From an archaeon (GTDB lineage: Archaea > Asgardarchaeota > Hermodarchaeia > Hermodarchaeales > Hermodarchaeaceae): 15,452 bases of DNA. Both the position numbers and the translations under genes were made by a program. Positions 1 through 6,920 of the stretch are shown here, piece by piece (within the stretch, counting starts at the first letter, position 1; each line of letters starts with the position of its first letter). Location: NCBI GenBank assembly GCA_016550405.1, contig JABXGX010000095.1, forward strand, positions 1-15,452, written 5' to 3'. Below the pieces are notes generated by a model. That model was not told the DNA's origin, ran no database searches, and saw only the letters and a program-made list of their open reading frames with translations.

Positions 1-1235
1 ATGGGTATCTTGTCTTTGGCGTCGGTAAACTCTATTGCATTAACGATCAGCTGTCGGTCATTTCTGAACTAGATTTAGGTCAAACGCCAGAAGAAATCAG
101 CAATGTATACACTCGAATTCGCCATGGTACCGATGATCCTCGGCTTAGAGAATTCTTCAATACCTTGCAATCAAAGAAGGTGGAGCGCATCTTTGTTGAA
201 TCGCAAGGATTTGCTGAAGAACTTTCAAGATTATATGACGTGCGAGGGCAACCGTATGAGGACGTGCGGTTTTGGCGCCGAGTTCGTCTGGATTTTCTTA
301 GCAAAAATATTGCTTCTACGAATGGGGAAATGCTCCATGAGATTGCCGTTGAGGTTTCACGTTTAGCAATTCGTACTGCTTCTGAACAAAGTGACCAACT
401 AATTATCCAAGCAATGAATTCTTTAGATGATGTCGAAAAAGCTCAAAACTTGATGGTTTCCCGACTTCGTGAATGGTTTGGTTTACACTTTCCTGAAGCA
501 GCTCATGCGATAGAAAACGGACAATCTCTAGCTCGTATTGTAGCTGAAGGGGGAACGAGGGAGCAGATAAGCAACAAACCTGAATTAGTCCAACTTATTT
601 CAGAATCAAGAATAAAACCAGAATTACTAGAGCAGTCAATGGGAGCGGAGGTTTCTGAACAGGATATGATGATGATTCAGGCATTGGCGAAACAGATTCT
701 TGGGCTAAATGATTTCAGAGAACACCTTGAAAAGTACCTTGATGACTCGATGTTAACAGTTGCTCCGAACCTACGTGGATTGATAGGTCCTGTAATTGGT
801 GCAAGATTAATTGGACTAGCGGGAGGAATTGAAAAGCTGGCCCGTTTTCCTGCAAGCACCATTCAAGTACTTGGGGCTGAACAAGCACTGTTCCGAGCCT
901 TGAAGACCGGCGCAAAGCCTCCAAAACATGGGGTAATTTTCCAGCACACCCTAATTCACTCAGCGCCTTGGTGGCAACGAGGGAAAATCGCGCGTATTCT
1001 TGCTGGGAAGATCGCTATTGCAGCTCGAATAGATTTGTATTCAGGCCAATATGTAGCAGACGAATTAAAACAAAATGTTCTTTCACGAGTTGCAGAAGTA
1101 AAGCGAAAATATCCTACCGCTCCAAAAAAACCTCCCTCAAAGCCACAGAGACACCACCTGAAACGGAAACGGTATGGAAAACGGACAAAACCACATGCCC
1201 CGAACAAAAGAAGTAGCAAAACAAAGAGGAAATGA
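1..1235 (+). CDS. nop5: Nop5 (Nop56/58-like) box C/D RNP core protein, 5' end cut by window edge
   Basis: Scaffold protein of the archaeal box C/D sRNP. It bridges L7Ae-bound guide RNA and fibrillarin for site-specific 2'-O-methylation of rRNA and tRNA. The frame is open from base 3 with no stop, so the true start lies left of the window; about 410 codons are present. The N-terminal fibrillarin-binding domain begins in the visible part (GYLVFGVGKLYCIN). A coiled-coil region follows. The Nop domain is unmistakable (NLRGLIGPVIGARLIGLAGG, then LGAEQALF and KTGAKPPKHGVIFQH). The C-terminus is a Lys/Arg-rich tail, as in many Nop5 proteins. The TTG at 165 is internal and not a real start, because the upstream codons read as Nop5 N-domain. 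The stop overlaps the first possible flpA ATG, so the two are co-transcribed, as is usual in archaea. Identification is very secure. Confidence 0.96.
   Translation, partial: GYLVFGVGKLYCINDQLSVISELDLGQTPEEISNVYTRIRHGTDDPRLREFFNTLQSKKVERIFVESQGFAEELSRLYDVRGQPYEDVRFWRRVRLDFLSKNIASTNGEMLHEIAVEVSRLAIRTASEQSDQLIIQAMNSLDDVEKAQNLMVSRLREWFGLHFPEAAHAIENGQSLARIVAEGGTREQISNKPELVQLISESRIKPELLEQSMGAEVSEQDMMMIQALAKQILGLNDFREHLEKYLDDSMLTVAPNLRGLIGPVIGARLIGLAGGIEKLARFPASTIQVLGAEQALFRALKTGAKPPKHGVIFQHTLIHSAPWWQRGKIARILAGKIAIAARIDLYSGQYVADELKQNVLSRVAEVKRKYPTAPKKPPSKPQRHHLKRKRYGKRTKPHAPNKRSSKTKRK
1226..1230 (+). promoter_or_regulatory. Shine-Dalgarno GAGGA for flpA
   Basis: GAGGA lies inside the last codons of nop5. 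It is 7 nt from the ATG at 1238 but only 1 nt from the ATG at 1232, so it favours the ATG at 1238 as the real flpA start. Confidence 0.6.
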
Positions 1236-1237
1236 AT

Positions 1238-1933
1238 ATGACAACTATCAGTGAAGATGACCAGCGACCTGGTTTATTTTGGGCATTACTAGAATCAGGA
1301 ACAAGGCGTCCTGCTACTAAGAACTTGTCTCCAGGGACCACCGTGTATAACGAACAGAAGGTTTCAGTGAAAGCGAATGAATACCGTATTTGGGATCCTT
1401 ATCGAAGCAAACTATCTGCCGCTATTCTTCGAGGGATGGAGGCTTATGCTTTTGCACCCAAGCTGTCTGTGCTATATCTCGGTGCATCCTCAGGAACGAC
1501 GGCCAGTCATGTTTCGGATCTCATAGGCGCTGATGGCCGTGTCTATTGCATTGAATTTGCACCCCGTGTCATGCGTGATCTCGTTCAAATTTCTGCTACA
1601 CGAAAGAACATGATACCGATAATGGCAGATGCAAGATATCCTGAATCATATGTGCAAATTCCCGAGTTGGTAGATATTATATACCAAGATGTTGCGCAAC
1701 CCAACCAAGCGAAAATTCTTGTTCAAAACGCTAAGCGATTTCTTCGAGCTGGTGGTACTGCTTATGTTGCCATTAAGGCCCGAAGTATTGACGTTGCTGC
1801 TAAGCCATCACGAGTATTTGAACGCGAGGAAAAGACATTAGCTCAATCTGGGTTTACTATGGTTGATCGTGTATCATTAGACCCCTTTTCAGCCGACCAT
1901 ATTTTTCTAAGCGCAGTTTATGGAGAACAATAG
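1238..1933 (+). CDS. flpA: Fibrillarin-like rRNA/tRNA 2'-O-methyltransferase
   Basis: Catalytic subunit of the box C/D sRNP; it transfers a methyl group from SAM to the ribose 2'-OH chosen by the guide RNA. The family signature YRIWDPYRSKLSAAI precedes the Rossmann fold. The SAM-binding loop reads LYLGASSGTTASHVSD, the acidic strand end is CIEFAPR, and the catalytic segments YQDVAQPNQ and YVAIKARSID follow. At 231 aa it has normal archaeal length and lacks the Gly/Arg-rich N-terminal tail of eukaryotic fibrillarin. Two ATGs are possible: 1232 overlaps the nop5 stop as ATGA, while 1238 sits at proper distance from a GAGGA Shine-Dalgarno and is preferred. It follows nop5 directly, and the next gene starts 2 nt after its stop. 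Confidence 0.96.
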   Translation: MTTISEDDQRPGLFWALLESGTRRPATKNLSPGTTVYNEQKVSVKANEYRIWDPYRSKLSAAILRGMEAYAFAPKLSVLYLGASSGTTASHVSDLIGADGRVYCIEFAPRVMRDLVQISATRKNMIPIMADARYPESYVQIPELVDIIYQDVAQPNQAKILVQNAKRFLRAGGTAYVAIKARSIDVAAKPSRVFEREEKTLAQSGFTMVDRVSLDPFSADHIFLSAVYGEQ

Positions 1934-1935
1934 GG

Positions 1936-2370
1936 ATGAAAAAATATTCGAGATTTCTCTCTGGTCTTGAGCGCGAAATAGCCCAGTTAAATGACCACAT
2001 GCCTAAAACTAAGAAAGCCCTTTCTGAATTACTAAAAGAAAGTTCCCCGAGTTTCACCACTCGTGATGGGCAGCGGAGTGCTATTCGTTTAGAGGAATTA
2101 AGAAAATTAGCGGAGATCATTCCCTCTGAGTTTCATAGCCAAATTATGCTTCCCTTCATCCTTTTGAGAAGAACCTCCTTAGGTGCAGGAGCGCATACAG
2201 TTGGGGGATCTAAGCTTGAGCAGTTTGTTGTCTTACACATCCTCGGAAAAATTAACAATCCCTTCGAAGCTTGGCGTTCTGTCGAACTTCCCCGAATTAT
2301 TTATTCGCCAGAAGTGGGTCTCTTAAAGCAGAAATTGCCGACTACTTTGACAATAGGATTTGGCAAATAA
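1936..2370 (+). CDS. DUF61 / UPF0216 family protein
   Basis: A 144-aa conserved archaeal protein of unknown function. It matches my memory of the UPF0216 (DUF61) pattern: a Lys-rich N-terminus (KTKKALSELLKE), an acidic and aromatic stretch with TTRDGQRSAIRLEELRKLAEI, a central LPFILLRR block with Gly-rich AGAHTVGG, and a C-terminal LPTTLTIGFG ending. I see no signal peptide, membrane segment or recognisable enzyme motif. It lies 2 nt after flpA and just before a COG1395 regulator, inside an operon otherwise made of RNA-modification genes. A role in RNA metabolism is a fair inference, but nothing in the sequence proves it. The ATG start follows a weak GGAG about 10 nt upstream. Confidence 0.8.
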   Translation: MKKYSRFLSGLEREIAQLNDHMPKTKKALSELLKESSPSFTTRDGQRSAIRLEELRKLAEIIPSEFHSQIMLPFILLRRTSLGAGAHTVGGSKLEQFVVLHILGKINNPFEAWRSVELPRIIYSPEVGLLKQKLPTTLTIGFGK

Positions 2371-2371
2371 C

Positions 2372-3331
2372 ATGCCAACAAAACAAAACTATCTGGATGA
2401 TGTGCGTGAGATCCTAGATACATCGGCTCGAGTCCATGCTACTACCTTTAATCCGGAATATTGCTTTGATAGTATTATCGATGAAGGAGATGTACGGATA
2501 GCGGTCAAGGCGAGTATTACAATTGACAATGTTGAGTCACATATCAGAGAAGAATTAATGAAAATCTGTTCAATTCTTCGGTGCACCCCATTAATCGTTG
2601 GAGAACGAACAAGGAAACGACCCTTGCAAGATGGTGTAGTGCATATACGAGGTTCGATTCCAGCAATTAGCCTTGAAACTTTTCGCCGCATGTTGGAAGA
2701 GAAAATATACCCAGTCCTTCTTACCAAAAAAGGTGGAATTTACGTCATCATGAATGGCGAAAAATTAAAGAAAGCACGTGAGGCGTTGAGCCTTTCTCGG
2801 GGTGACATTGCTAATGAACTGGGACTTTCCCGACGTGCAATATACGAGTACGAGAGGGGGTCAATTAGCCCGAAAATCGATATTGCTCTTCGATTAGAGG
2901 AGCTCCTAAACGCTTCACTCATAGAGCCCCTGAACCTCTTTGAGACTATAACATCCTCAAGCGATTCTCAACGAAGTGAAGAGCTCGTTACAAAGCAAAC
3001 ACGCCTTACGAAGCGAACGCTAGAAATCCTGTCCCGTTTGGGCTTCAATTCGACCATTGCACATGATGCCCCATTTGACTTATTAACTTCTCTTCAAAAG
3101 CATATTGTGCTCAGCTATTTAGAACAGCGTCTTGAGCGACTTAATGAAGATCGGCTTGAATTTTTAGCCAAACTGGCACAGGTACTCAAGGAGGAACCTG
3201 CAATAATCGCTTCTGACTCTCCCACTGTGGAAGCAATTAGTGGAATTCCAGTGATTTATCTTAAGGAGCTCATTTCGCTTGAGAACCCCAGTGAGTTTAT
3301 CATGCTAATTCATAACCGTCGGGGAGCTTGA
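2372..3331 (+). CDS. COG1395-type HTH transcriptional regulator
   Basis: Putative archaeal DNA-binding regulator of about 319 aa. The N-terminal half (about 125 residues) has the mixed alpha/beta look of the COG1395 family. Residues about 129-180 form a Cro/XRE-type helix-turn-helix (GEKLKKAREALSLSRGDIAN, then LGLSRRAIYEYERG). A C-terminal helical region of about 140 residues follows. A TTG at 2360 overlaps the DUF61 gene, but the ATG at 2372, one base after the upstream stop, is preferred. The gene sits inside the RNA-modification operon, so autoregulation of this operon is possible but not shown. Targets are unknown. The family call rests on the domain layout and on resemblance to the archaeal proteins annotated as putative HTH-type transcriptional regulators. 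Confidence 0.85.
   Translation: MPTKQNYLDDVREILDTSARVHATTFNPEYCFDSIIDEGDVRIAVKASITIDNVESHIREELMKICSILRCTPLIVGERTRKRPLQDGVVHIRGSIPAISLETFRRMLEEKIYPVLLTKKGGIYVIMNGEKLKKAREALSLSRGDIANELGLSRRAIYEYERGSISPKIDIALRLEELLNASLIEPLNLFETITSSSDSQRSEELVTKQTRLTKRTLEILSRLGFNSTIAHDAPFDLLTSLQKHIVLSYLEQRLERLNEDRLEFLAKLAQVLKEEPAIIASDSPTVEAISGIPVIYLKELISLENPSEFIMLIHNRRGA
3321..3326 (+). promoter_or_regulatory. Shine-Dalgarno GGGGAG supporting the trm1 TTG start
   Basis: GGGGAG ends 6 nt before the TTG at 3333, inside the last codons of the COG1395 gene. This supports TTG as the translation start of trm1. Confidence 0.65.
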
Positions 3332-3332
3332 T

Positions 3333-4505
3333 TTGTTCGAGGAGCACAAGGAAGGCGTTATAACCTTTCTGCGTCCACCTTTGCAAAAGGTTCCGACGAC
3401 TAGTATGGCTGTGTTTTTCAACCCAAAATCTGAGCTTAATCGTGATATCACTATGGTTGCTTTACAAGTGTTCATTTTTGAACACAGAAAAGCGAACGTT
3501 CGGGTTTGTACACCATTAGCAGGAACCGGTGTTCGCCCTATCCGAATAGCAAAAGAAGTGAACGGAATCGGGAAGATAATTGTCGGTGATTCGAATCCTC
3601 AAGCTATTAAGCTTATTCAGAAAAACAGCGAAATGAATGCCGTTGAAGACATCCTTGAGATTTACAATAAGGAAGCAAATCATCTTTTAACCGAGTATGA
3701 TACTTTTGAGAAGAAATTCGATATCATTGATATTGATCCTTTTGGGTCTCCCCGTGAATTCTTCACCTCTGCAATTAGAGCACTAAAACCTCCTGCCCTT
3801 CTTTGTCTTACTGCAACCGATATGCCAGTATTAGTAGGTATTCGTCGACGTACTTGTATCAAACGGTATGCTGCATTCCCTTTGAAAGTCGAATATGCTC
3901 ATGAACTGGCTGTACGGATTCTGATAGGCTCAATCGTTCGAGAAGCGGCCTCGTTGAATATGGGATTAATTCCATTACTTTGTTTTTCAGTAGACCATTA
4001 TATTCGGGTTTATTGTTTAGCAAAAGAGGGGGACGCAAAAACGTGGAAGGCAGTTTCGCAGCTTGGGTTCATTCTTCATTGCAACCAATGTGGGCATCGA
4101 TCAGCTTCAAAGGGGCTCGTTCCTATGCTGAAAACTTGTCCTCATTGTGGATCAAAAAAGGTTGAACAGGCTGGGCCCCTTTGGATTGGAAAATTGGGGG
4201 AAGAATCATTTGTAAGAAAAATATTGCACGAACTTGACAGCTTTCAGTTGGGTAAAAAACAAAAAGCTTTGACAATGTTGACAAGAATAAGAGAAGAACT
4301 GAGTGGTCCTCCCACTTATTATGACCTCCATCGTCTGGCTGATAAGTTGAATGTTCCGATTCCACCGTTTCGCGAAGTGATTAGTAGATTACAAAAAAAG
4401 GGACTATTTTGTGTTCGAACACATTTTTCCCCCCATGCAATCCGGACTTCAGCGAGTGAGGAAAGCCTCAGTAAGCTACTTCTATCATTTGCAGGAGAGA
4501 AATAA
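3333..4505 (+). CDS. trm1: tRNA (guanine26-N2)-dimethyltransferase Trm1
   Basis: Class I SAM methyltransferase that makes m2G and m2,2G at position 26 of tRNAs. Visible motifs, in order: VFFNPKSELNRDIT (residues about 27-40, the family N-terminal signature), SAM loop CTPLAGTGVRPIRIAKE (59-75), acidic VGDSNPQA, catalytic DIDPFGSP (133-140), and the C-terminal-domain motif FPLKVEYAHELAVRILIGSI. Four cysteines (C250, C253, C269, C272) form a CxxC...CxxC zinc site typical of archaeal Trm1. Length of 390 aa is normal. Translation starts at a TTG one base after the upstream stop, with a good Shine-Dalgarno. It is followed 4 nt later by the FtsJ gene. Identification is very secure. Confidence 0.96.
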   Translation: MFEEHKEGVITFLRPPLQKVPTTSMAVFFNPKSELNRDITMVALQVFIFEHRKANVRVCTPLAGTGVRPIRIAKEVNGIGKIIVGDSNPQAIKLIQKNSEMNAVEDILEIYNKEANHLLTEYDTFEKKFDIIDIDPFGSPREFFTSAIRALKPPALLCLTATDMPVLVGIRRRTCIKRYAAFPLKVEYAHELAVRILIGSIVREAASLNMGLIPLLCFSVDHYIRVYCLAKEGDAKTWKAVSQLGFILHCNQCGHRSASKGLVPMLKTCPHCGSKKVEQAGPLWIGKLGEESFVRKILHELDSFQLGKKQKALTMLTRIREELSGPPTYYDLHRLADKLNVPIPPFREVISRLQKKGLFCVRTHFSPHAIRTSASEESLSKLLLSFAGEK

Positions 4506-4509
4506 CGAT

Positions 4510-5133
4510 ATGAGCCGATGGAAAAGAGATGAAACTTACCGGAAACGAGCCCAAGAAATGGGTTACCGTTCTCGTGCAGGATTCAAAATTCTTGAAATGG
4601 ATAATCGATTTGAGATTTTAAAAAACGCCCATCGGGTCGTAGATTTATGTTGCGCCCCTGGGTCTTGGTTACAAGTTGTCCGTGAACGATGTGATAATCC
4701 TGAATCGGTAATCGTTGGTGTAGATTTAACGTATGTGCGACCGATTCAGGGTGTGCGGATTATCCAAGAGTCTATTGAATCTCCGGATCTCATTCAACAG
4801 CTTCGTGATACTTTGCAAAAACCAGCTGATGTTGTACTCAGTGATTGTGCACCCAAACTTTCAGGAAGTAAATCTCTTGACCGAGAGCGCCAATTATGGC
4901 TCGCAAAACTTAGTTTTAAACTTGCTACAGAATTACTAGAGAGAAAGGGAAACTTTGTAACGAAAGTCTTTCAATCTGATGCATTTCGTGATTTCACCAT
5001 CCGAGTGAAAGAGTGCTTCAAATTAGTAAAAACTTACAAGCCAAAGTCATCATTTAAACGAAGTCCTGAGATGTATTTAATTGCAAAGGGGTATCGTGGT
5101 AGCGAAAATCCTGTTAGTCAAGCCTTTCTTTAA
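4510..5133 (+). CDS. rlmE: FtsJ/RlmE-family 2'-O-ribose methyltransferase
   Basis: SAM-dependent methyltransferase that modifies the ribose 2'-OH of rRNA (RlmE/RrmJ-like) or possibly tRNA (Trm7-like); the substrate cannot be settled from sequence alone. At 207 aa it is the bare RrmJ core with no added TRAM domain. The SAM loop is VVDLCCAPGSWLQVV. The K-D-K-E catalytic tetrad is K26 (RAGFKILE), D112 (VLSDCAPKLSG), K152 (FVTKVFQ) and E187 (RSPEMYLI). Their spacings of 86, 126 and 161 from the first Lys equal those of E. coli RrmJ (K38, D124, K164, E199). The ATG at 4510 is chosen over an upstream start at 4411 because the family begins around this Met and GGAGAG lies 10 nt before it. Its 3' end overlaps the convergent TFE-beta gene by 20 bp. 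Confidence 0.94.
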   Translation: MSRWKRDETYRKRAQEMGYRSRAGFKILEMDNRFEILKNAHRVVDLCCAPGSWLQVVRERCDNPESVIVGVDLTYVRPIQGVRIIQESIESPDLIQQLRDTLQKPADVVLSDCAPKLSGSKSLDRERQLWLAKLSFKLATELLERKGNFVTKVFQSDAFRDFTIRVKECFKLVKTYKPKSSFKRSPEMYLIAKGYRGSENPVSQAFL

Positions 5134-5500
5134 TCCAGGTGTTAAGCTTCTCACAGATCCAAGGACTAGTTGGCTGACCAGCACCACACTGATCAATATC
5201 TGGACATACAAAGCATGGACATCCTTCTAGTGTATCCCATTCTGATTCTTCTTCATTCTGCCAAAATATTCGAAGGGTTGCTTTTCCATCATGACTTTCT
5301 TCAACTTTTTTGACTTTTCCATTTTCTGTTAACAAGTCAATAATCTGAAGAAGCTTGGATTCGGACTGCTCTGTTCTTTTAACTAGCTCTGCAAGAAGAA
5401 TGCCCTGCTTTCCTGCGTCCTTAAGGACCTCGATAGTACCGGATTCCATGACATCATCTAGGAAGCTGGTCCGATGAATAAAAAAGCTTTCAAACGCCAA
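5114..5500 (-). CDS. TFE-beta (RPC34/RPC39-like) transcription initiation factor with Fe-S motif
   Basis: Short 128-aa homologue of the RNA polymerase III subunit RPC39, known in archaea as TFE-beta, which pairs with TFE-alpha and helps open promoter DNA. Residues about 18-75 form one winged-helix domain (DVMESGTIEVLKDAG ... SKLLQIIDLLTENGKVKKV). The C-terminal cysteine motif is CFVCPDIDQC with TSPWIC (C96-x2-C99-x5-C105-x10-C116). This matches the [4Fe-4S] cluster spacing of RPC39, as does the trailing Trp (TWIKERLD). An additional Cys is at 94. The TTG at 5500 has no Shine-Dalgarno; an ATG at 5449 would remove 17 residues but keep the winged helix. It lies 47 nt after tfb, separated by a hairpin and a TATA-like element, so it may also have its own promoter. 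The 3' end overlaps ftsJ. Confidence 0.82.
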   Translation of the reverse strand: MAFESFFIHRTSFLDDVMESGTIEVLKDAGKQGILLAELVKRTEQSESKLLQIIDLLTENGKVKKVEESHDGKATLRIFWQNEEESEWDTLEGCPCFVCPDIDQCGAGQPTSPWICEKLNTWIKERLD

Positions 5501-5517
5501 TGAAAAGAAAGGAAGAA

Positions 5518-5535
5518 GGGCGAAAGCATTCGCCC
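5518..5535 (-). terminator. 7-bp hairpin followed by a pyrimidine tract between tfb and TFE-beta
   Basis: Perfect inverted repeat GGGCGAA / TTCGCCC with a 4-nt loop. On the - strand it is followed by a T/C-rich stretch of about 17 nt running to the TFE-beta start. It begins about 13 nt after the tfb stop. Position and shape fit an intrinsic-type terminator of tfb, or a 5' leader hairpin of TFE-beta. Confidence 0.5.
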
Positions 5536-5543
5536 TATAAATA
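5534..5543 (-). promoter_or_regulatory. TATA-like element upstream of TFE-beta
   Basis: On the - strand the stretch reads GTATTTATAG, about 35-40 nt before the TTG of TFE-beta. A start site about 25 nt downstream would fall near 5510-5515, inside or just after the hairpin. This is a weak call because it also lies in the tfb 3' region. Confidence 0.35.
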
Positions 5544-5547
5544 CCCG

Positions 5548-6477
5548 TTAGAGGGGAACTTCAAGATCCAGTTTTTCAACAAGCTCTTTGTAACGGTTGC
5601 GCACTGTTACTTCTGTTACGCGGGCGACAGCAGCAACTTCGCGTTGCGTGCGTCGTGAATTTGCCAGAACGCTAGCAACATAGATTGCTGCAGCGGCTAC
5701 TCCTGTTGGTCCTCGACCACTAGTTAGCCCCTTGTTAGCAGCCATTTTCAAAATTTGAATCGCTTGCGCTTGTACTTCACCGAGTAATTTCAGTTCACTG
5801 ATAAATCGGGGAACATAATCTATGGGAGAGGTTGGGGGGATGGAAAGGCGAAGTTCGCGTGCGATAAATCGATAGCTCCGCCCAATTTCCTTCTTGCCAA
5901 CTCTTGAAACCTCCGCAACTTCATCGAGTGTTCGAGGAATGCGTGATTGTCGACAGGCCGCGTAAAGGGCTGCTGCAGCAACCCCTTCAATTGATCGGCC
6001 TCGAATCAAGCGTTGTTCGACAGCTCTACGATAAAGCATTGCAGCGATTTCGCGAACGTTGCGTGGAAGACCTAGACTCGATGCCATACGATCCAGTTCA
6101 GAAAGAGCATAAGCGAGATTGCGTTCTGTTGCATCGGATACACGAATTCTTCGTTGCCATTTCCGTAGTCGATAGATTTGCGCCCTACGTTTTGGAGCTA
6201 AATCTTTCCCATAACTATCACGATTTCGCCAATCAATCATTGTTGAAAGACCTTTATCGTGGATAGTGAAGGTTAGAGGCGCTCCAACACGTGCCCGTTT
6301 ATCACGTTGTTCTTGATCAAAAGCCCTCCATTCGGGGCCTTCATCGATAATTCGGTCGGTGAGTACGAGTCCACAGTTCATGCAAATGATTTCAGCTCTT
6401 GAATAGTCTTTCACTAATCGGGTAGTGCCACAATCAGGACAATGAGCGAGCGTAGATGCACTTACTTCTTTCGTCGT
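5548..6477 (-). CDS. tfb: Transcription initiation factor TFB (TFIIB homologue), start codon unresolved
   Basis: General transcription factor that binds the TBP-TATA-BRE complex and recruits RNA polymerase. The N-terminal zinc ribbon reads HCPDCG at about 6444-6427, then 15 residues later ICMNCGLVL, giving the C-x2-C-x15-C-x2-C of TFB. The B-reader/linker follows ([19 protein letters not shown] ... [13 protein letters not shown]). Two cyclin-like repeats follow, each with the expected [12 protein letters not shown] / [11 protein letters not shown] helix, and the second carries the BRE-reading helix-turn-helix ([20 protein letters not shown]). The first in-frame ATG/GTG/TTG is the GTG at 6414, but starting there would delete the first zinc-binding CxxC. 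Upstream the frame stays open to a TGA at 6558 with only ACG, GTA or similar codons. I place the end at the ACG at 6477 because GGAGG lies 9 nt before it; a sequence error is equally possible. Confidence 0.9.
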   Translation of the reverse strand, partial: TTKEVSASTLAHCPDCGTTRLVKDYSRAEIICMNCGLVLTDRIIDEGPEWRAFDQEQRDKRARVGAPLTFTIHDKGLSTMIDWRNRDSYGKDLAPKRRAQIYRLRKWQRRIRVSDATERNLAYALSELDRMASSLGLPRNVREIAAMLYRRAVEQRLIRGRSIEGVAAAALYAACRQSRIPRTLDEVAEVSRVGKKEIGRSYRFIARELRLSIPPTSPIDYVPRFISELKLLGEVQAQAIQILKMAANKGLTSGRGPTGVAAAAIYVASVLANSRRTQREVAAVARVTEVTVRNRYKELVEKLDLEVPL

Positions 6478-6797
6478 TTCACTACGCCTCCTTTTGGAGC
6501 CTTCTTTAGATAGAGAGTTGTCCCAGGAGGCACCATGGTGTCTGTAAGTCTCGCTTCAGGTTTTAATGCAGCAAACGGTTGAATAGTTGGTCCAAAGATA
6601 TCAATCACTTTTCCCACTTGTTGAGAATGAGTTGAAAAAATGCGTGTCCCTAGTCGTACAGCACGATTTAGACGCGCAATGACATTTCCTTGCGCGGAAA
6701 TGTGTAGAACGTGACCAATTCCTTGCAGCAGATCGACTCCTGGGAAGGCCAGAATTGCGTCGTGGGGGGGATTAGAAGGTGAGAAATAGACCGTCAC
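6462..6797 (-). CDS. gar1: Gar1, H/ACA RNP subunit
   Basis: Component of the archaeal H/ACA RNP, which pseudouridylates rRNA with Cbf5, Nop10 and L7Ae. The Gar1 beta-barrel is recognisable: [17 protein letters not shown], then AVRLGTRIF, then [22 protein letters not shown], then GTTLYL. It ends in a short basic tail (KRRKK). The 111-aa length includes about 25 extra N-terminal residues relative to a minimal archaeal Gar1. The GTG at 6797 is the only usable start, since an in-frame TAA sits immediately before it. It lies 123 nt downstream of srp19, and its stop falls within the probable tfb leader, so gar1 and tfb are coupled. Confidence 0.88.
   Translation of the reverse strand: MTVYFSPSNPPHDAILAFPGVDLLQGIGHVLHISAQGNVIARLNRAVRLGTRIFSTHSQQVGKVIDIFGPTIQPFAALKPEARLTDTMVPPGTTLYLKKAPKGGVVKRRKK
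6487..6491 (-). promoter_or_regulatory. Shine-Dalgarno-like GGAGG ahead of tfb
   Basis: On the - strand AAAAGGAGG lies within the last codons of gar1, 9 nt before an ACG in the tfb frame at 6477 and 4 nt before a GTG at 6482 in the gar1 frame. It may mark the tfb start, but the bases also encode the Lys-Gly-Gly of Gar1, so it could be coincidental. Confidence 0.35.
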
Positions 6798-6853
6798 TTA
6801 AAAACGTTTGCCTGCTTTTCTGCGTGAAAGCGTTGACATTTGTAACCCCAAGA

Positions 6854-6879
6854 GAAAAATCCGAAAATGAGGATTTTTC
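6854..6879 (-). repeat. 9-bp inverted repeat in the srp19-gar1 intergenic region
   Basis: Perfect inverted repeat GAAAAATCC / GGATTTTTC with an 8-nt loop, in the 123-bp gap between srp19 and gar1. On the - strand the second arm holds TTTTT. It starts about 40 nt after the srp19 stop, so it may terminate srp19 transcripts or act as a processing or attenuation element ahead of gar1. The rest of this gap shows no ORF, tRNA or C/D-box pair. Confidence 0.4.
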
Positions 6880-6920
6880 CAACGGTTGTTGTTGGCTTTA
6901 CTGGGTTCGAGAGTTATCTC

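Noticed and set aside
4411..4509. In-frame N-terminal extension of the FtsJ protein overlapping trm1
   Set aside because: The extension lies inside trm1, does not resemble the family, and the ATG at 4510 has a Shine-Dalgarno and the expected N-terminus.
5904..6266. 120-aa + strand open frame inside tfb
   Set aside because: Antisense to the cyclin repeats of TFB; no recognisable protein pattern.
6412..6414. GTG as the start of TFB
   Set aside because: It would remove the first CxxC of the zinc ribbon, which is clearly encoded just upstream in the same frame.
6798..6920. Box C/D or H/ACA guide RNA in the srp19-gar1 gap
   Set aside because: No RTGATGA/CTGA pair and no hairpin-hinge-hairpin with ACA could be found.
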